Shown here: one piece after another, positions 51,794 to 60,242 of the stretch | Numbering within the stretch: the first letter of the stretch is position 1 | How the letters are laid out: each line of letters begins with the position of its first letter | NCBI GenBank assembly: GCA_966212235.1 | Contig: CBIHPP010000013.1 | Span: 236,673-300,672 of the forward strand | Source: Niastella sp966212235 | Lineage (GTDB): Bacteria; Bacteroidota; Bacteroidia; Chitinophagales; Chitinophagaceae | DNA length: 64,000 nucleotides | Reading direction: 5' to 3' | The notes under the pieces: generated by a model | Told to the model about the DNA's origin: nothing | Seen by the model: only the letters and a program-made list of their open reading frames with translations | Database searches by the model: none | Made by a program: the position numbers and the translations under genes

Positions 51794-52831
51794 TTACAAC
51801 AAAACGTCAAAATAGAACAACCGCTCCCGTTTCGCCGAGCCTCCAAAAATACCCAGTCCATTTACAATGTTGCCGGTAGGGGATACCAACTGGTTGGTAG
51901 GTACCGATCCGAAATCGGTCTTATACTTTTCATATAACTTCAGGTAATTGTACAATTCTTTGCTCACCGATTTTAATTGCAATCTTACGCGGCCTTTTTG
52001 CTGCGGATCAACAAAGAAGTGTTTGTCGATATAGATCCTCGTGGTATAGTATTCTCCATTAAATACCGGGTCCAGGAAGAAAATGCGTCTGAATGGATTG
52101 GTGAGTTTATCAATGCGGGCATTTTCCGACTGATCGTCTTCTGTAAATAAATTCAACCGGGTATACTTGCCAATCCCTATGGTGTCGGTTAATATTTTTA
52201 TACCGGGCGTATTTTTTACCTGTTCATAAAACGCTTTTCCCGATGGCGTGTCGTAACTGTAGCGCTTGCCCTGGTAAAAATAAAAGTGATTGTTCTTTAC
52301 CAGTTCTTTTATGGCTTCAATAATATACAACTCTTCATGGTCCAGCGAATCTTTCCAGGTTATATTAGCGGAAAGCACCTCTATGTCGTTGAACAGCGTA
52401 GAGGACGTGTCTACTGAAATCAACCGGGGTAATGTGGGTATATAGGTCTCGGCTTTTACGGTGCCAAGCGTAGGATGATTGATCTCTATCTTATACGTGG
52501 TATTGGCTTTGAACCGCTTTCTATTGGTAAATACCGAGGTAGGGTTATTGAGGTATTGCAATGAGTAATTGGGTTGCAATACCCAGCTCATTGTGTTTGT
52601 TTCTGTAAGGGTAACCGTGGCGTCATTTACTTTCTCAAACCGTATCAGGCTGCCATTTTCTACTTTGATCGTTTTGCCGATCGGGATCTTTACCGAATCG
52701 CCCGCTGTGATCTCTGCCAGTACCACCAGCTTGTCGTCTTCGAACTGATCGCTGGAGAATTTCTTTTTACAGGAGCTGATGATCAACACCAGCAAGATGA
52801 AAGAATAATATGTTAGTCTGTTTTTTGTCAT
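51794..52831 (-). CDS. DUF4249-type surface lipoprotein
   Basis: 345 residues. A lipoprotein signal (FILLVLIISSC, lipobox ISSC, Cys21) is followed by KKKFSSDQFEDDKLVVLAEITAGDSVKI, the typical opening of DUF4249 proteins. These are beta-sandwich lipoproteins that accompany TonB receptors in Bacteroidota. It starts five bases after the STN receptor stop, clearly the last gene of the sigma/FecR/receptor operon. It is inferred to assist substrate capture for that receptor, in the role SusD has for SusC. Confidence 0.85.
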   Translation of the reverse strand: MTKNRLTYYSFILLVLIISSCKKKFSSDQFEDDKLVVLAEITAGDSVKIPIGKTIKVENGSLIRFEKVNDATVTLTETNTMSWVLQPNYSLQYLNNPTSVFTNRKRFKANTTYKIEINHPTLGTVKAETYIPTLPRLISVDTSSTLFNDIEVLSANITWKDSLDHEELYIIEAIKELVKNNHFYFYQGKRYSYDTPSGKAFYEQVKNTPGIKILTDTIGIGKYTRLNLFTEDDQSENARIDKLTNPFRRIFFLDPVFNGEYYTTRIYIDKHFFVDPQQKGRVRLQLKSVSKELYNYLKLYEKYKTDFGSVPTNQLVSPTGNIVNGLGIFGGSAKRERLFYFDVLL

Positions 52832-52836
52832 GTTAC

Positions 52837-55419
52837 TTAAAATGCCACTGAATACGATACATAGGGCGTCATTTTAAAGAACTGATATTTGGTGGTTACT
52901 ACCAATGATCGTTTTCCCAGGGTGCCTTCCAGATCATATACATACTGACTGGGTGAACCATATATGTTATATACGCCTACTGTTAATCGTGATTGTAGAT
53001 GGTCACTCAGCTTATGATAATTGCTGGCCGAAACATCGAGCCGGTGATAAGGCAGGGTCCTGTACATTTTGGCCATGGACGAATGATAAATTAACCGGTA
53101 TTCCTTTGGCGCCAACGGGTCACTGATCTGCTGCGCATCATCAAAATCGGGATATACCTGGTTGGGCAAGCTGTACACGTCGCCGGTAGCAAACATCCAG
53201 AACGAGGAAAAGCTCCAGTGCTTATTATACTTATACGTAGCGGCTGCATTGGCCTCGTGGCGGCGATCGTATTTAAATGGAAATTTCGCGCCATTATTCA
53301 AACCCACAAACCGGCGCCAGTTCCACGATAAGGTATAGCTTACATGCAAATACCATTTGTCGGTAACGCGTTCTGCTTTTGTTTCCAACCCATAACACCA
53401 ACCATTGCCCAGCTGCACGCTTTGTCCCCAGTCGGCCGTATTTAAAAACAGGTTTTTGCCTTCTGCATAGTTCGTCACATTTTTCATTTGCTTGTAATAC
53501 ACATCGGCATATATGGCCAGCTTTTTATTATTGCGATAACTGTAACCCAGGTTGATCATATCACTTTCTTCCGGCTGCAGCACACCGGTACTGGGAACCC
53601 AGGCATCGCTGTTAATACCCATATACGGATTGGTGACCAGGTGCATGTATTGGGTCATGTGATTGTATGAAATATCTACCTGGTTGTTTTGATCCATTTT
53701 GTATACGGCATATAAGCGCGGTTGCCAGGAGGTATAATGGTAATCGTTGTGCCGGTATAAAGAAACGTGTAAGCCCGGTCTGATATAAAATTGTTTATCG
53801 GGCCTGATCTCGTTTTCGTAAAACAACACCACTTCGTTGAACGATAAAGGTGGGAAGGCGTTAAAATCGCCCGGCCGGTCAATAAACTCTGCCGACACGT
53901 TGGAGTCGAATGGCCGTATGCGGGTGAAAGAGGCTTTACCGCCTATATTAATGCGTATATTATTGGTCGCTGAAATTTCTACAGCTGTTCGGGCATTGTA
54001 TTGCCTGATGGATGAATACGTATTGTACACCTTGTTCTGTACCAGGCGGCCCGTGCTGTCGTATAGGTTATACCGGAACCCGGCAATATTATCGTAGTTG
54101 CTGTAATTGAAGGAGGAGTTAACAAACGCCTTTGGACTCAACACCCGGTTCCAGTTCACCGACGCGGCCTTGTTGCCCCAGCGTTGCTGGTTGTTGGTAT
54201 AGTTTTGATGTAATTGCAATTCATCATTACCTGCATAGGCATTCACCATGATCTTGTCTTTTTTGCCTATCCATTGCGTGTACTTAACGTGCAGGTCGTA
54301 AAAGTCAACCGCGATGCCCGATTTCAGCATGCGCAGGATCGGGTTGATCCAGCTGCGGCGGAAGGAAATCATCATCGAGGAACGGTCTTTTTTTATGGGG
54401 CCTTCCAGGGTAAATGAACCGGCCAGCAAACCGGCATTGGCTTCCCCTTGCCATTTTTGCATGTTCCCGTCTTTCGTCATAACATCTATCACCGACGATA
54501 AACCGCCGCCGTACCGGGCCGGAAAATTCTTCTTGTACAGGTACATCGACTTGACCGATGTTTTGTTGACAATAGAAAGCGCTCCCAGTAAATGCGTGGG
54601 GTTGAAGATGGTATTTCCATCGAGCAAAAAAATGTTCTGGTCGGGGCTGCCGCCGCGTACCAGCATGCCATAGGTGATCTCCGGTATGTTTTTAACGCCC
54701 GGGTCCATATAGAATGAGCGCAACACATCCGATTCGCCCAGGATGATATCGTAGGAATTTGCTTCTTTGGAGGCTTTGTTTTCGTCGGCCTCTGTCGCTT
54801 TTGGCGCAGAAGTTACCGTTACTTCCTCAATATCGCTTTTAGGCGTCAGGTATACATCCATCCGGGTGTTCCCTTTCAGATCGATCTCCATTTTGTGCGT
54901 ATCGTAACCGGCATAAGAGAGGTACACAACATTTTTGCCTTCGGGAAGCAACAAAGTATAATAGCCGTGATTGTTTGAGTAACTGCCGCGTTGACGGGCC
55001 GGTTGCCATACGGTGGCATCTGCCAGCGGTTCACCGCTGATCGTTTCTTTAATAATACCGTAAACGGAATACCAGGTTATAAAAAAATCCTCCGGTAATG
55101 GAGTGGGGGAAGGCGTGATAATGAGCTTATAGTTCTTTTCGAGCAGGTTTATTTTCTGGCCCTGTAGTACCTGTTGCAATACCATCCCGATGGTTTCGGG
55201 CGAACCCGTGAGGCTAATGACTTTGCCGGTATCTAAAAAATTGGCCGCATATTCAATGATAATGGAACTGTGTTGATTGATATCGCTGAGAAATTCACGG
55301 ATGGAACCTGTTGAAAAGGAGGGGGTATAGGGGCGCGAGAATATACTAACCCGCTGAGCCTGGGTTGGTTGCATACTAATCAAGAGAAAGGCCAATATGC
55401 AAAGGAATCTATATCTCAA
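52837..55419 (-). CDS. TonB-dependent receptor with STN signalling domain
   Basis: 860 residues. A signal peptide (FLCILAFLLISMQPTQAQ) is followed by an STN domain at about 35-105 (GSIREFLSDINQHSSIIIEY...KLIITPS). A carboxypeptidase-regulatory-like domain covers about 120-195 (GIIKETISGEPLADATVWQP), a plug follows with YGMLVRGGSPDQNIFLLDG and YGGGLSSVIDVMTKDG, and a barrel ends TPYVSYSVAF with the terminal Phe. The STN domain should signal to the FecR encoded 56 bases upstream and so to the ECF sigma factor. With DUF4249 it forms a four-gene import/signalling operon. Confidence 0.93.
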   Translation of the reverse strand: MRYRFLCILAFLLISMQPTQAQRVSIFSRPYTPSFSTGSIREFLSDINQHSSIIIEYAANFLDTGKVISLTGSPETIGMVLQQVLQGQKINLLEKNYKLIITPSPTPLPEDFFITWYSVYGIIKETISGEPLADATVWQPARQRGSYSNNHGYYTLLLPEGKNVVYLSYAGYDTHKMEIDLKGNTRMDVYLTPKSDIEEVTVTSAPKATEADENKASKEANSYDIILGESDVLRSFYMDPGVKNIPEITYGMLVRGGSPDQNIFLLDGNTIFNPTHLLGALSIVNKTSVKSMYLYKKNFPARYGGGLSSVIDVMTKDGNMQKWQGEANAGLLAGSFTLEGPIKKDRSSMMISFRRSWINPILRMLKSGIAVDFYDLHVKYTQWIGKKDKIMVNAYAGNDELQLHQNYTNNQQRWGNKAASVNWNRVLSPKAFVNSSFNYSNYDNIAGFRYNLYDSTGRLVQNKVYNTYSSIRQYNARTAVEISATNNIRINIGGKASFTRIRPFDSNVSAEFIDRPGDFNAFPPLSFNEVVLFYENEIRPDKQFYIRPGLHVSLYRHNDYHYTSWQPRLYAVYKMDQNNQVDISYNHMTQYMHLVTNPYMGINSDAWVPSTGVLQPEESDMINLGYSYRNNKKLAIYADVYYKQMKNVTNYAEGKNLFLNTADWGQSVQLGNGWCYGLETKAERVTDKWYLHVSYTLSWNWRRFVGLNNGAKFPFKYDRRHEANAAATYKYNKHWSFSSFWMFATGDVYSLPNQVYPDFDDAQQISDPLAPKEYRLIYHSSMAKMYRTLPYHRLDVSASNYHKLSDHLQSRLTVGVYNIYGSPSQYVYDLEGTLGKRSLVVTTKYQFFKMTPYVSYSVAF

Positions 55420-55475
55420 GCTATAGCCTGCGATTCACATGGTTTTAATAAGCCCAAAATGTACAAAGAACTAAT

Positions 55476-56474
55476 TTAATTTCGATAAAATACGACTTTA
55501 TCTTTTTCTTTTTTCATGTGCAGCCCGGTGATAAGCGTGATCTCTTCCAGGGCCTGCTCTATTGGCTGGTTGTTGAATTGAACGGATACATGAACTTCCG
55601 GGGCTGTTGCTTTCAGGGCGGGCGCCAGTTCTATTTGAACGCCATAATAGTGGGCAACATCCTGCAACACTTTTGGCAAAGGGGTATTATTAAAGATGAG
55701 TTGACCGGTTTCCCAGGCTATAAAGTTTGAATCGGTAACGGGTGATTGGTAAAAGCGAGCATGTTCCAGTACAGCCCGTTGGCCTTTGGCAAGAATTACC
55801 TGGTTGTTTGCTTTATTCTTATCCTTCACATACACTTTCCCGGTCACTACCACTACCTCATCAGTTGATGGGGCTGAATTTACCAGGAAAGAAGTGCCCA
55901 ACACCTTTACTTCGGCGTTCTCAGTAGTTACCAGGAATGGTTGATTGTCTTTGTGTTGTACTTTAAAGAACGCTTCGCCTGTCAATTGCACCAGCCGCTC
56001 TTTTTTGTCAAATGTTTTGAGGTATTTTATGGAGCTGCCCTTGCGTACTACAACAACCGATTGGTCGGGCAGGGTAAGCGTTTCGTTTTTGGCGGCGGCT
56101 GTAAATGTTTGCCATTGGGCTCTTTGGTACCACAAGTACCCGCCAAAGGCAACTAATGCAAACACCAGAACGGCTGCGGCTGCCTTGCCTGTTGATGAAA
56201 AAAGGAAAGAAATTATAGTATCGTAATGGTGTTTGGGTTTAGGGGTCAAATGAACGATCTTATCATCCAGTTTCACCCAGGCGACGTCTGCGTTGAATGT
56301 AGGGTTAGCCAGTAAAGGGCCGCTTTTTTGCCAAATGATGGCCAGGTCATTGTATTCCTGCTGGCAGGCGGCATCCTGCTTCAACCACTGCTGTAGCTCC
56401 TCAACTTCCTGTTGAGTCGCCAATCCTTGCAGTTGTTTGGCAATAATGTGTATTATAAGTTCTTTGTCGCGCAT
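55476..56474 (-). CDS. FecR-type anti-sigma factor
   Basis: 332 residues. The N-terminal anti-sigma part contains EVEELQQWLKQDAACQQEYNDL, then one membrane helix near 96-116 (AAAAVLVFALVAFGGYLWY). The periplasmic FecR domain follows (LTLPDQSVVVVRKGSSIKYL, GEAFFKV, VLGTSFLVN), and the C-terminal short domain of DUF4974 type (PLPKVLQDVAHYYGVQIEL). It lies between the sigma gene (47 bases upstream) and the STN receptor, the expected order of a cell-surface-signalling unit. Confidence 0.92.
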   Translation of the reverse strand: MRDKELIIHIIAKQLQGLATQQEVEELQQWLKQDAACQQEYNDLAIIWQKSGPLLANPTFNADVAWVKLDDKIVHLTPKPKHHYDTIISFLFSSTGKAAAAVLVFALVAFGGYLWYQRAQWQTFTAAAKNETLTLPDQSVVVVRKGSSIKYLKTFDKKERLVQLTGEAFFKVQHKDNQPFLVTTENAEVKVLGTSFLVNSAPSTDEVVVVTGKVYVKDKNKANNQVILAKGQRAVLEHARFYQSPVTDSNFIAWETGQLIFNNTPLPKVLQDVAHYYGVQIELAPALKATAPEVHVSVQFNNQPIEQALEEITLITGLHMKKEKDKVVFYRN

Positions 56475-56521
56475 ACGGTCAGTCCTGTTGTAAAAACATT
56501 AAAATATTGTATACCCCTACA

Positions 56522-57082
56522 TTATGACGTCAAAAACAAAAAAATTATGCAGTAAATAACTGGAAGTCCCTGTTTTTGTCTGATATAAGCACGTAATATC
56601 TTAAGCGCCTTACCCATTTGATTTTCAACCGTTTTTATAGAAATTCCCAGGGAGTCGCTGATTTGTTTGTAGGTCAGGTTGCTAACCCGGCTTAGTACAA
56701 ATACTTCACGGCATTTGGGCGGTAAGTTGTCGAGTGCGTTTTTTAACAGGGTATCATAATCAGATTCTTTGGTGTGGGGCGACGGGCGCTCCCCGGGCAT
56801 TTCAATAACTTCCTGGCCATTGAAATCGCCCAGAACGGTTTTCTGCCTTTTGTCGAGAAAACTCAGGCAATTGTTGCGGATGGCAGTATATAAATACCAG
56901 GTCAGTTCTTCAGAACCAATGAGGTTTTGTTTTTTCTCCCATACCCGCAAAAAAGTTTCCTGAACAATATCCTCACAGCTATGCGGCTCTTTTACAATGG
57001 TAAAGGCGTACTTACAAAGCGGTTCATAATATTTATAAAAAGTTTCCTGGAATAACCGGTATAGTTGTTCGGGCTCCTGCAT
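56522..57082 (-). CDS. ECF-type RNA polymerase sigma factor
   Basis: 186 residues. Region 2 is at about 10-80 (FYKYYEPLCKYAFTIVKEPHSCEDIVQETFLRVW split by a turn) and region 4 at about 115-170 (LPPKCREVFVLSRVSNLTYKQISDSLGISIKTVENQMGK in parts). A hydrophobic tail (GLPVIYCIIFLFLTS) is common in Bacteroidota FecI-like factors. It heads the minus-strand FecR/receptor/DUF4249 operon and is divergent from another ECF sigma gene across 366 bases. Confidence 0.93.
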   Translation of the reverse strand: MQEPEQLYRLFQETFYKYYEPLCKYAFTIVKEPHSCEDIVQETFLRVWEKKQNLIGSEELTWYLYTAIRNNCLSFLDKRQKTVLGDFNGQEVIEMPGERPSPHTKESDYDTLLKNALDNLPPKCREVFVLSRVSNLTYKQISDSLGISIKTVENQMGKALKILRAYIRQKQGLPVIYCIIFLFLTS

Positions 57083-57448
57083 AACCTTGTACGGGAATCA
57101 TTTCATTAAATGTAATAAAAAAATACAATGATTAAGGTATTGGATGAAGCCACAATATACAGGTTACCTGCCAATGCACAATAACCGCTCCCTACCGGTT
57201 TTGCATATTGAATAATGCTTTCTATTATATTCATTGTAGTAAAATAAGATATATATACAGGTTACACTCACGGCCTGGTGCCGCCTAAGACGGAACACTA
57301 TTTTTTTACTAAACTTATTTTGGACATTTGCTATTATGATCGATATTCGTCTGTTAGTTATACTTAATTGAAGGGGATTATTAATAACTGCATATAAATT
57401 ACAGACCCACCTGGTTGCGCGGGGGATAGGGGTTCTACGTATTGAGGA
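57083..57448. promoter_or_regulatory. Divergent control region between two ECF sigma genes
   Basis: No gene is seen. A 13-base direct repeat, ATATACAGGTTAC, occurs at 57155-57167 and again at 57253-57265. It could be a shared site for the two divergent sigma promoters or for autoregulation, but no TAnnTTTG box stands out. Confidence 0.4.
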
Positions 57449-58051
57449 ATGAAACATAATTTTCAGGATAAGTCTCTTTTACTGGAATTTAAGAGAGGGA
57501 ATACACATGCGTTCAGGGCCGTGTATGATATGTTTTTTCCAAGTCTTTGTTTCTTTGCAAAACGGTTGGTTGACAATGATGGAGAGGGAGAAGACATTGC
57601 TGCCGATAGCTTTGTGAAATTGCTGAATCGGTACGACTCCTTCGATACCATGCCAAATATTAAAGCATTTTTATACATTACTACCCGTAATGCCTGCCTG
57701 AATTATCTACGTTACTCGCAACGGCAACATTCATCAAAAAGAGAATTGAACAGGATGCAGGATAAAACCGACGAACATGCGCTTAGTCATATGGTGCATG
57801 CGGAAGTGCTGCGTGAAGTGGAATTTGAAATTGAACAGTTGCCGAATCGCTGTAGAGAAATTTTTAAACTGATCTATTACGAGCGAAGGTCGGCCGACGA
57901 AATTGCCGGGATGCTCGGAATTTCTATCAACACGGTTTGGGTACAGCGGGCAAAAGCCATCCAGTTGATTCGCACCAACTTATTAAAAAAAGGGATGCTG
58001 TCTATACTATTATGTTTTTTAGTTATGACCGATAATGATTTGAAAATGTAG
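57449..58051 (+). CDS. ECF-type RNA polymerase sigma factor
   Basis: 200 residues. Region 2 is at about 10-85 (NTHAFRAVYDMFFPSLCFFAKRLV, GEDIAADSFVKLLNRYDSF) and region 4 at about 130-185 (LPNRCREIFKLIYYERRSADEIAGMLGISINTVWVQRAKA in parts). A hydrophobic C-terminal tail (KGMLSILLCFLVM) is present. A FecR gene follows after about 195 bases, an unusually long gap filled by a heptamer repeat array, and no receptor gene follows that. Confidence 0.92.
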   Translation: MKHNFQDKSLLLEFKRGNTHAFRAVYDMFFPSLCFFAKRLVDNDGEGEDIAADSFVKLLNRYDSFDTMPNIKAFLYITTRNACLNYLRYSQRQHSSKRELNRMQDKTDEHALSHMVHAEVLREVEFEIEQLPNRCREIFKLIYYERRSADEIAGMLGISINTVWVQRAKAIQLIRTNLLKKGMLSILLCFLVMTDNDLKM

Positions 58052-58061
58052 GAATACAGGT

Positions 58062-58159
58062 GCAAGCTGCAAGCCAAAAGCCAAAGGCCGAAAACCATTT
58101 GAAGTTTGCCGTCTGCCGTTTCACGTTTCACGTCTGCCGTCGTCTGCCGTTTCACGCCT
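58062..58159. repeat. Heptanucleotide repeat array 1
   Basis: Heptamers run head to tail between the sigma and fecR genes. The first set is GCAAGCT, GCAAGCC, AAAAGCC, AAAGGCC, GAAAACC (58062-58096). After four bases a second set begins with GAAGTTT, then GCCGTCT, GCCGTTT, CACGTTT, CACGTCT and further GCCGTTT/CACGCCT (58101-58159), with one irregular unit. The second set has the same words as the array after fecR. Confidence 0.75.
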
Positions 58160-58245
58160 TTTGTTAATGGGGGCAAATATTTCCAGATTCTATAAAGGAA
58201 TTGAACCGGATTGGTGTTTATATATCTATATCAGGACACTGCATT

Positions 58246-59544
58246 ATGGACACTGAATTGAATATACAGCACATGGAGGAAGTGGATTATTTAACAGCAT
58301 TGCTGTTGAAGCAGTTAAGGGAGGAAATAACCCCGGAAGAATTGCAATACCTGGAGAACTGGAAAGCGGCGCACCCTTCGCATGCCCGGGTAAGTGAGCA
58401 GGTAAACGACGGCGAACAATTGCTGGCCGATCTGCTGGCGATGAAACAGGTTGATATGGAAGGCTGGTGGCAAAAGATCAGCGAACAAATAGAGATCGTA
58501 AAAAAGCCGGTCGCCTTTTATCGCCGGTGGTATACCTACGCAGCTGCGGCTGTGGTGCTACTGGTAGCCGGAGCCATCACCTGGCAATTCATGACTTCTA
58601 AAAAATCACCGGAACCTGCAAACGAAAAGTCTGCCCCGGTCGCTATCAATGTACAGCCGGGTGGCAATAAAGCAACACTCACTTTATCAGACGGTTCTGT
58701 TATTAACCTGGGTAATGCCACCAATGGAACGGTAGCCGAGGAAGGAGGCGTACAGGTGATCAAGTTAAAAGAGGGCGAGTTGAAATATGAATATAAAACC
58801 GGTAAAAAGCATTCAGAAGATATAGCGAATGCGGGGTTGAATATATTGAGCACGCCCCGTGGCGGACAATATAACCTGGTGTTGCCAGATGGTAGTAAAG
58901 TGTGGTTAAATGCAGCGTCTTCCATTAAATATCCTCCGCAGTTTGCAGCTAATGAAAGACGGGTAGCCATTACCGGCGAGGTCTATTTTGAAGTGGCCCC
59001 AGGAAAGAAAAAGTTCCCTTTTATTGTTACTGTACAATCTCCCGCCGGCAATAACCTGGCCCAGGTAGAGGTATTGGGCACCCAGTTTAATATCATGGCG
59101 TATGATGATGAAGCAGCCATCAAAACAACCCTGGTGAATGGTAAGGTAATGGTTTCGCAGTTACAGTCTGCCAATCAAAGCAATACAACCGATAGCTACA
59201 AACTGTTAACGCCGGGCCAGCAGGCGCAAATACCACAACACGTGGCCATCGCCGCCGGAAGTAATTCCATTAAAGTGATCGATATTGCCGACACCGAAGA
59301 AATGGATGCAGCCCTTGGGTGGAAGAATGGTTACTTTACATTTAATAATGCCGATATAAGATCCATCATGCGTTCATTGGCACGGTGGTATAATGTTGAA
59401 ATAGGCTACGAGGGAAAAATACCCGATTATACATTTACCGGCTCCATTCCCCGTAAGCAAAATATCTCCGCAGTTGTCAAGATCCTGGAATATGAAGGGA
59501 TCCACTTCAAACAAGAACAAAATAAGATCATCGTAGTTCCTTAA
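58246..59544 (+). CDS. FecR-type anti-sigma factor without a downstream receptor
   Basis: 432 residues from ATG at 58246; ATG at 58273 is an alternative. The N-terminal anti-sigma region (EEVDYLTALLLKQLREEITPEE) is followed by a membrane helix near 100-118 (YAAAAVVLLVAGAITWQFM). The FecR domain has GGQYNLVLPDGSKVWLNAASS, GEVYFEV and VLGTQFNIMAY, and the C-terminal DUF4974-type domain has YFTFNNADIRSIMRSLARWYNVEI. All parts for signalling are present, yet after the stop there is only a heptamer array and about 700 bases with no gene, so the cognate STN receptor must be elsewhere or lost. Confidence 0.92.
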   Translation: MDTELNIQHMEEVDYLTALLLKQLREEITPEELQYLENWKAAHPSHARVSEQVNDGEQLLADLLAMKQVDMEGWWQKISEQIEIVKKPVAFYRRWYTYAAAAVVLLVAGAITWQFMTSKKSPEPANEKSAPVAINVQPGGNKATLTLSDGSVINLGNATNGTVAEEGGVQVIKLKEGELKYEYKTGKKHSEDIANAGLNILSTPRGGQYNLVLPDGSKVWLNAASSIKYPPQFAANERRVAITGEVYFEVAPGKKKFPFIVTVQSPAGNNLAQVEVLGTQFNIMAYDDEAAIKTTLVNGKVMVSQLQSANQSNTTDSYKLLTPGQQAQIPQHVAIAAGSNSIKVIDIADTEEMDAALGWKNGYFTFNNADIRSIMRSLARWYNVEIGYEGKIPDYTFTGSIPRKQNISAVVKILEYEGIHFKQEQNKIIVVP

Positions 59545-59550
59545 AGGATT

Positions 59551-59662
59551 CACGTCTGCCGTTTGCCGTCTCACGTCTTTCGTTTCACGTCTGCCGTCTA
59601 GCGTCTTCCGTTTCACGTCTGCCGTCTGCCGTTTCACGTCTGCCGTCTGCCGTTTCACGTTT
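59551..59662. repeat. Heptanucleotide repeat array 2 (16 units)
   Basis: Sixteen uninterrupted 7-base units of the pattern NNCGTYT: CACGTCT, GCCGTTT, GCCGTCT, CACGTCT, TTCGTTT and so on to CACGTTT at 59656-59662. It begins seven bases after the fecR stop codon. It uses the same words as array 1. Confidence 0.85.
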
Positions 59663-60125
59663 AAAAACACATGCGCCGGTAATGTGCATATTGTATTATC
59701 CGGTTGATGATGTTCGTGGAGCGAGTGTTAATGAGTAGGCCATGCAAAACCCTCACAATAGTATGCATTGGCTTAACCAATATTCCGGTAATCCAAATAT
59801 GCGCTCACTACCAGCGCAGGCGTATAGCACTATTTAACCAATACCATGATAAACCTTATCTTATGAAATGTAGACGATGATATGCACGTTGTTTTTCCCG
59901 AATATAAAAGCTGGCAACCTCAGGCAGGTGATGGAATGGATTTTGGATAGTGTCGGATTGGAATACGGTGCATGTAAATATAACAATGATCATCACCTGA
60001 CACAACGCTTCTATAAAGGTACAATGTGATCAACCCGTTTTCCAAATTTCATGCGCTAAATTATTTTGCCAAAAAAGCGAAAAACCAATATTTTTTATAA
60101 GTGCATGTATAAGTGTTTATGAAAA
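59663..60125. other. Intergenic region, no gene recognised
   Basis: About 460 bases after array 2. Short frames on both strands are interrupted by stops and show no recognisable domain. No tRNA, clear promoter or long inverted repeat is seen. This is where a receptor gene would be expected after fecR, but none remains. Confidence 0.6.
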
Positions 60126-60242
60126 GTTTATAGTTTGTAGTTTATGGTTTGTAGTTCTTCAGCGGTTACCTGCTGATTAATTGTTGGGTTCCTGAATGGC
60201 GAAGCAACTATAAACAACAAACCCTAAACCATAAACGGTTTA
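60126..60242. repeat. Inverted pair of heptamer arrays at the AraC 3' end
   Basis: The left arm has GTTTATA, GTTTGTA, GTTTATG, GTTTGTA (60126-60153). The right arm has CTATAAA, CAACAAA, CCCTAAA, CCATAAA, CGGTTTA (60208-60242), the same family in reverse orientation. Together they can fold into an imperfect stem of over 30 bp around a 50-base loop. It overlaps the stop of the AraC gene and may serve as its transcript end. Confidence 0.65.

Noticed and set aside
57164..57457. Minus-strand frame of 97 codons in the divergent sigma intergenic region
   Set aside because: It would overlap the sigma start, has irregular composition and no recognisable domain; the region looks regulatory.
58536..58970. 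Minus-strand frame of 144 codons opposite fecR
   Set aside because: It is a shadow of the FecR coding frame, which has clear family motifs.
59374..59670. Minus-strand frame rich in KRQTADV repeats
   Set aside because: The protein repeat is only the translation of the noncoding heptamer array plus the fecR antisense strand.
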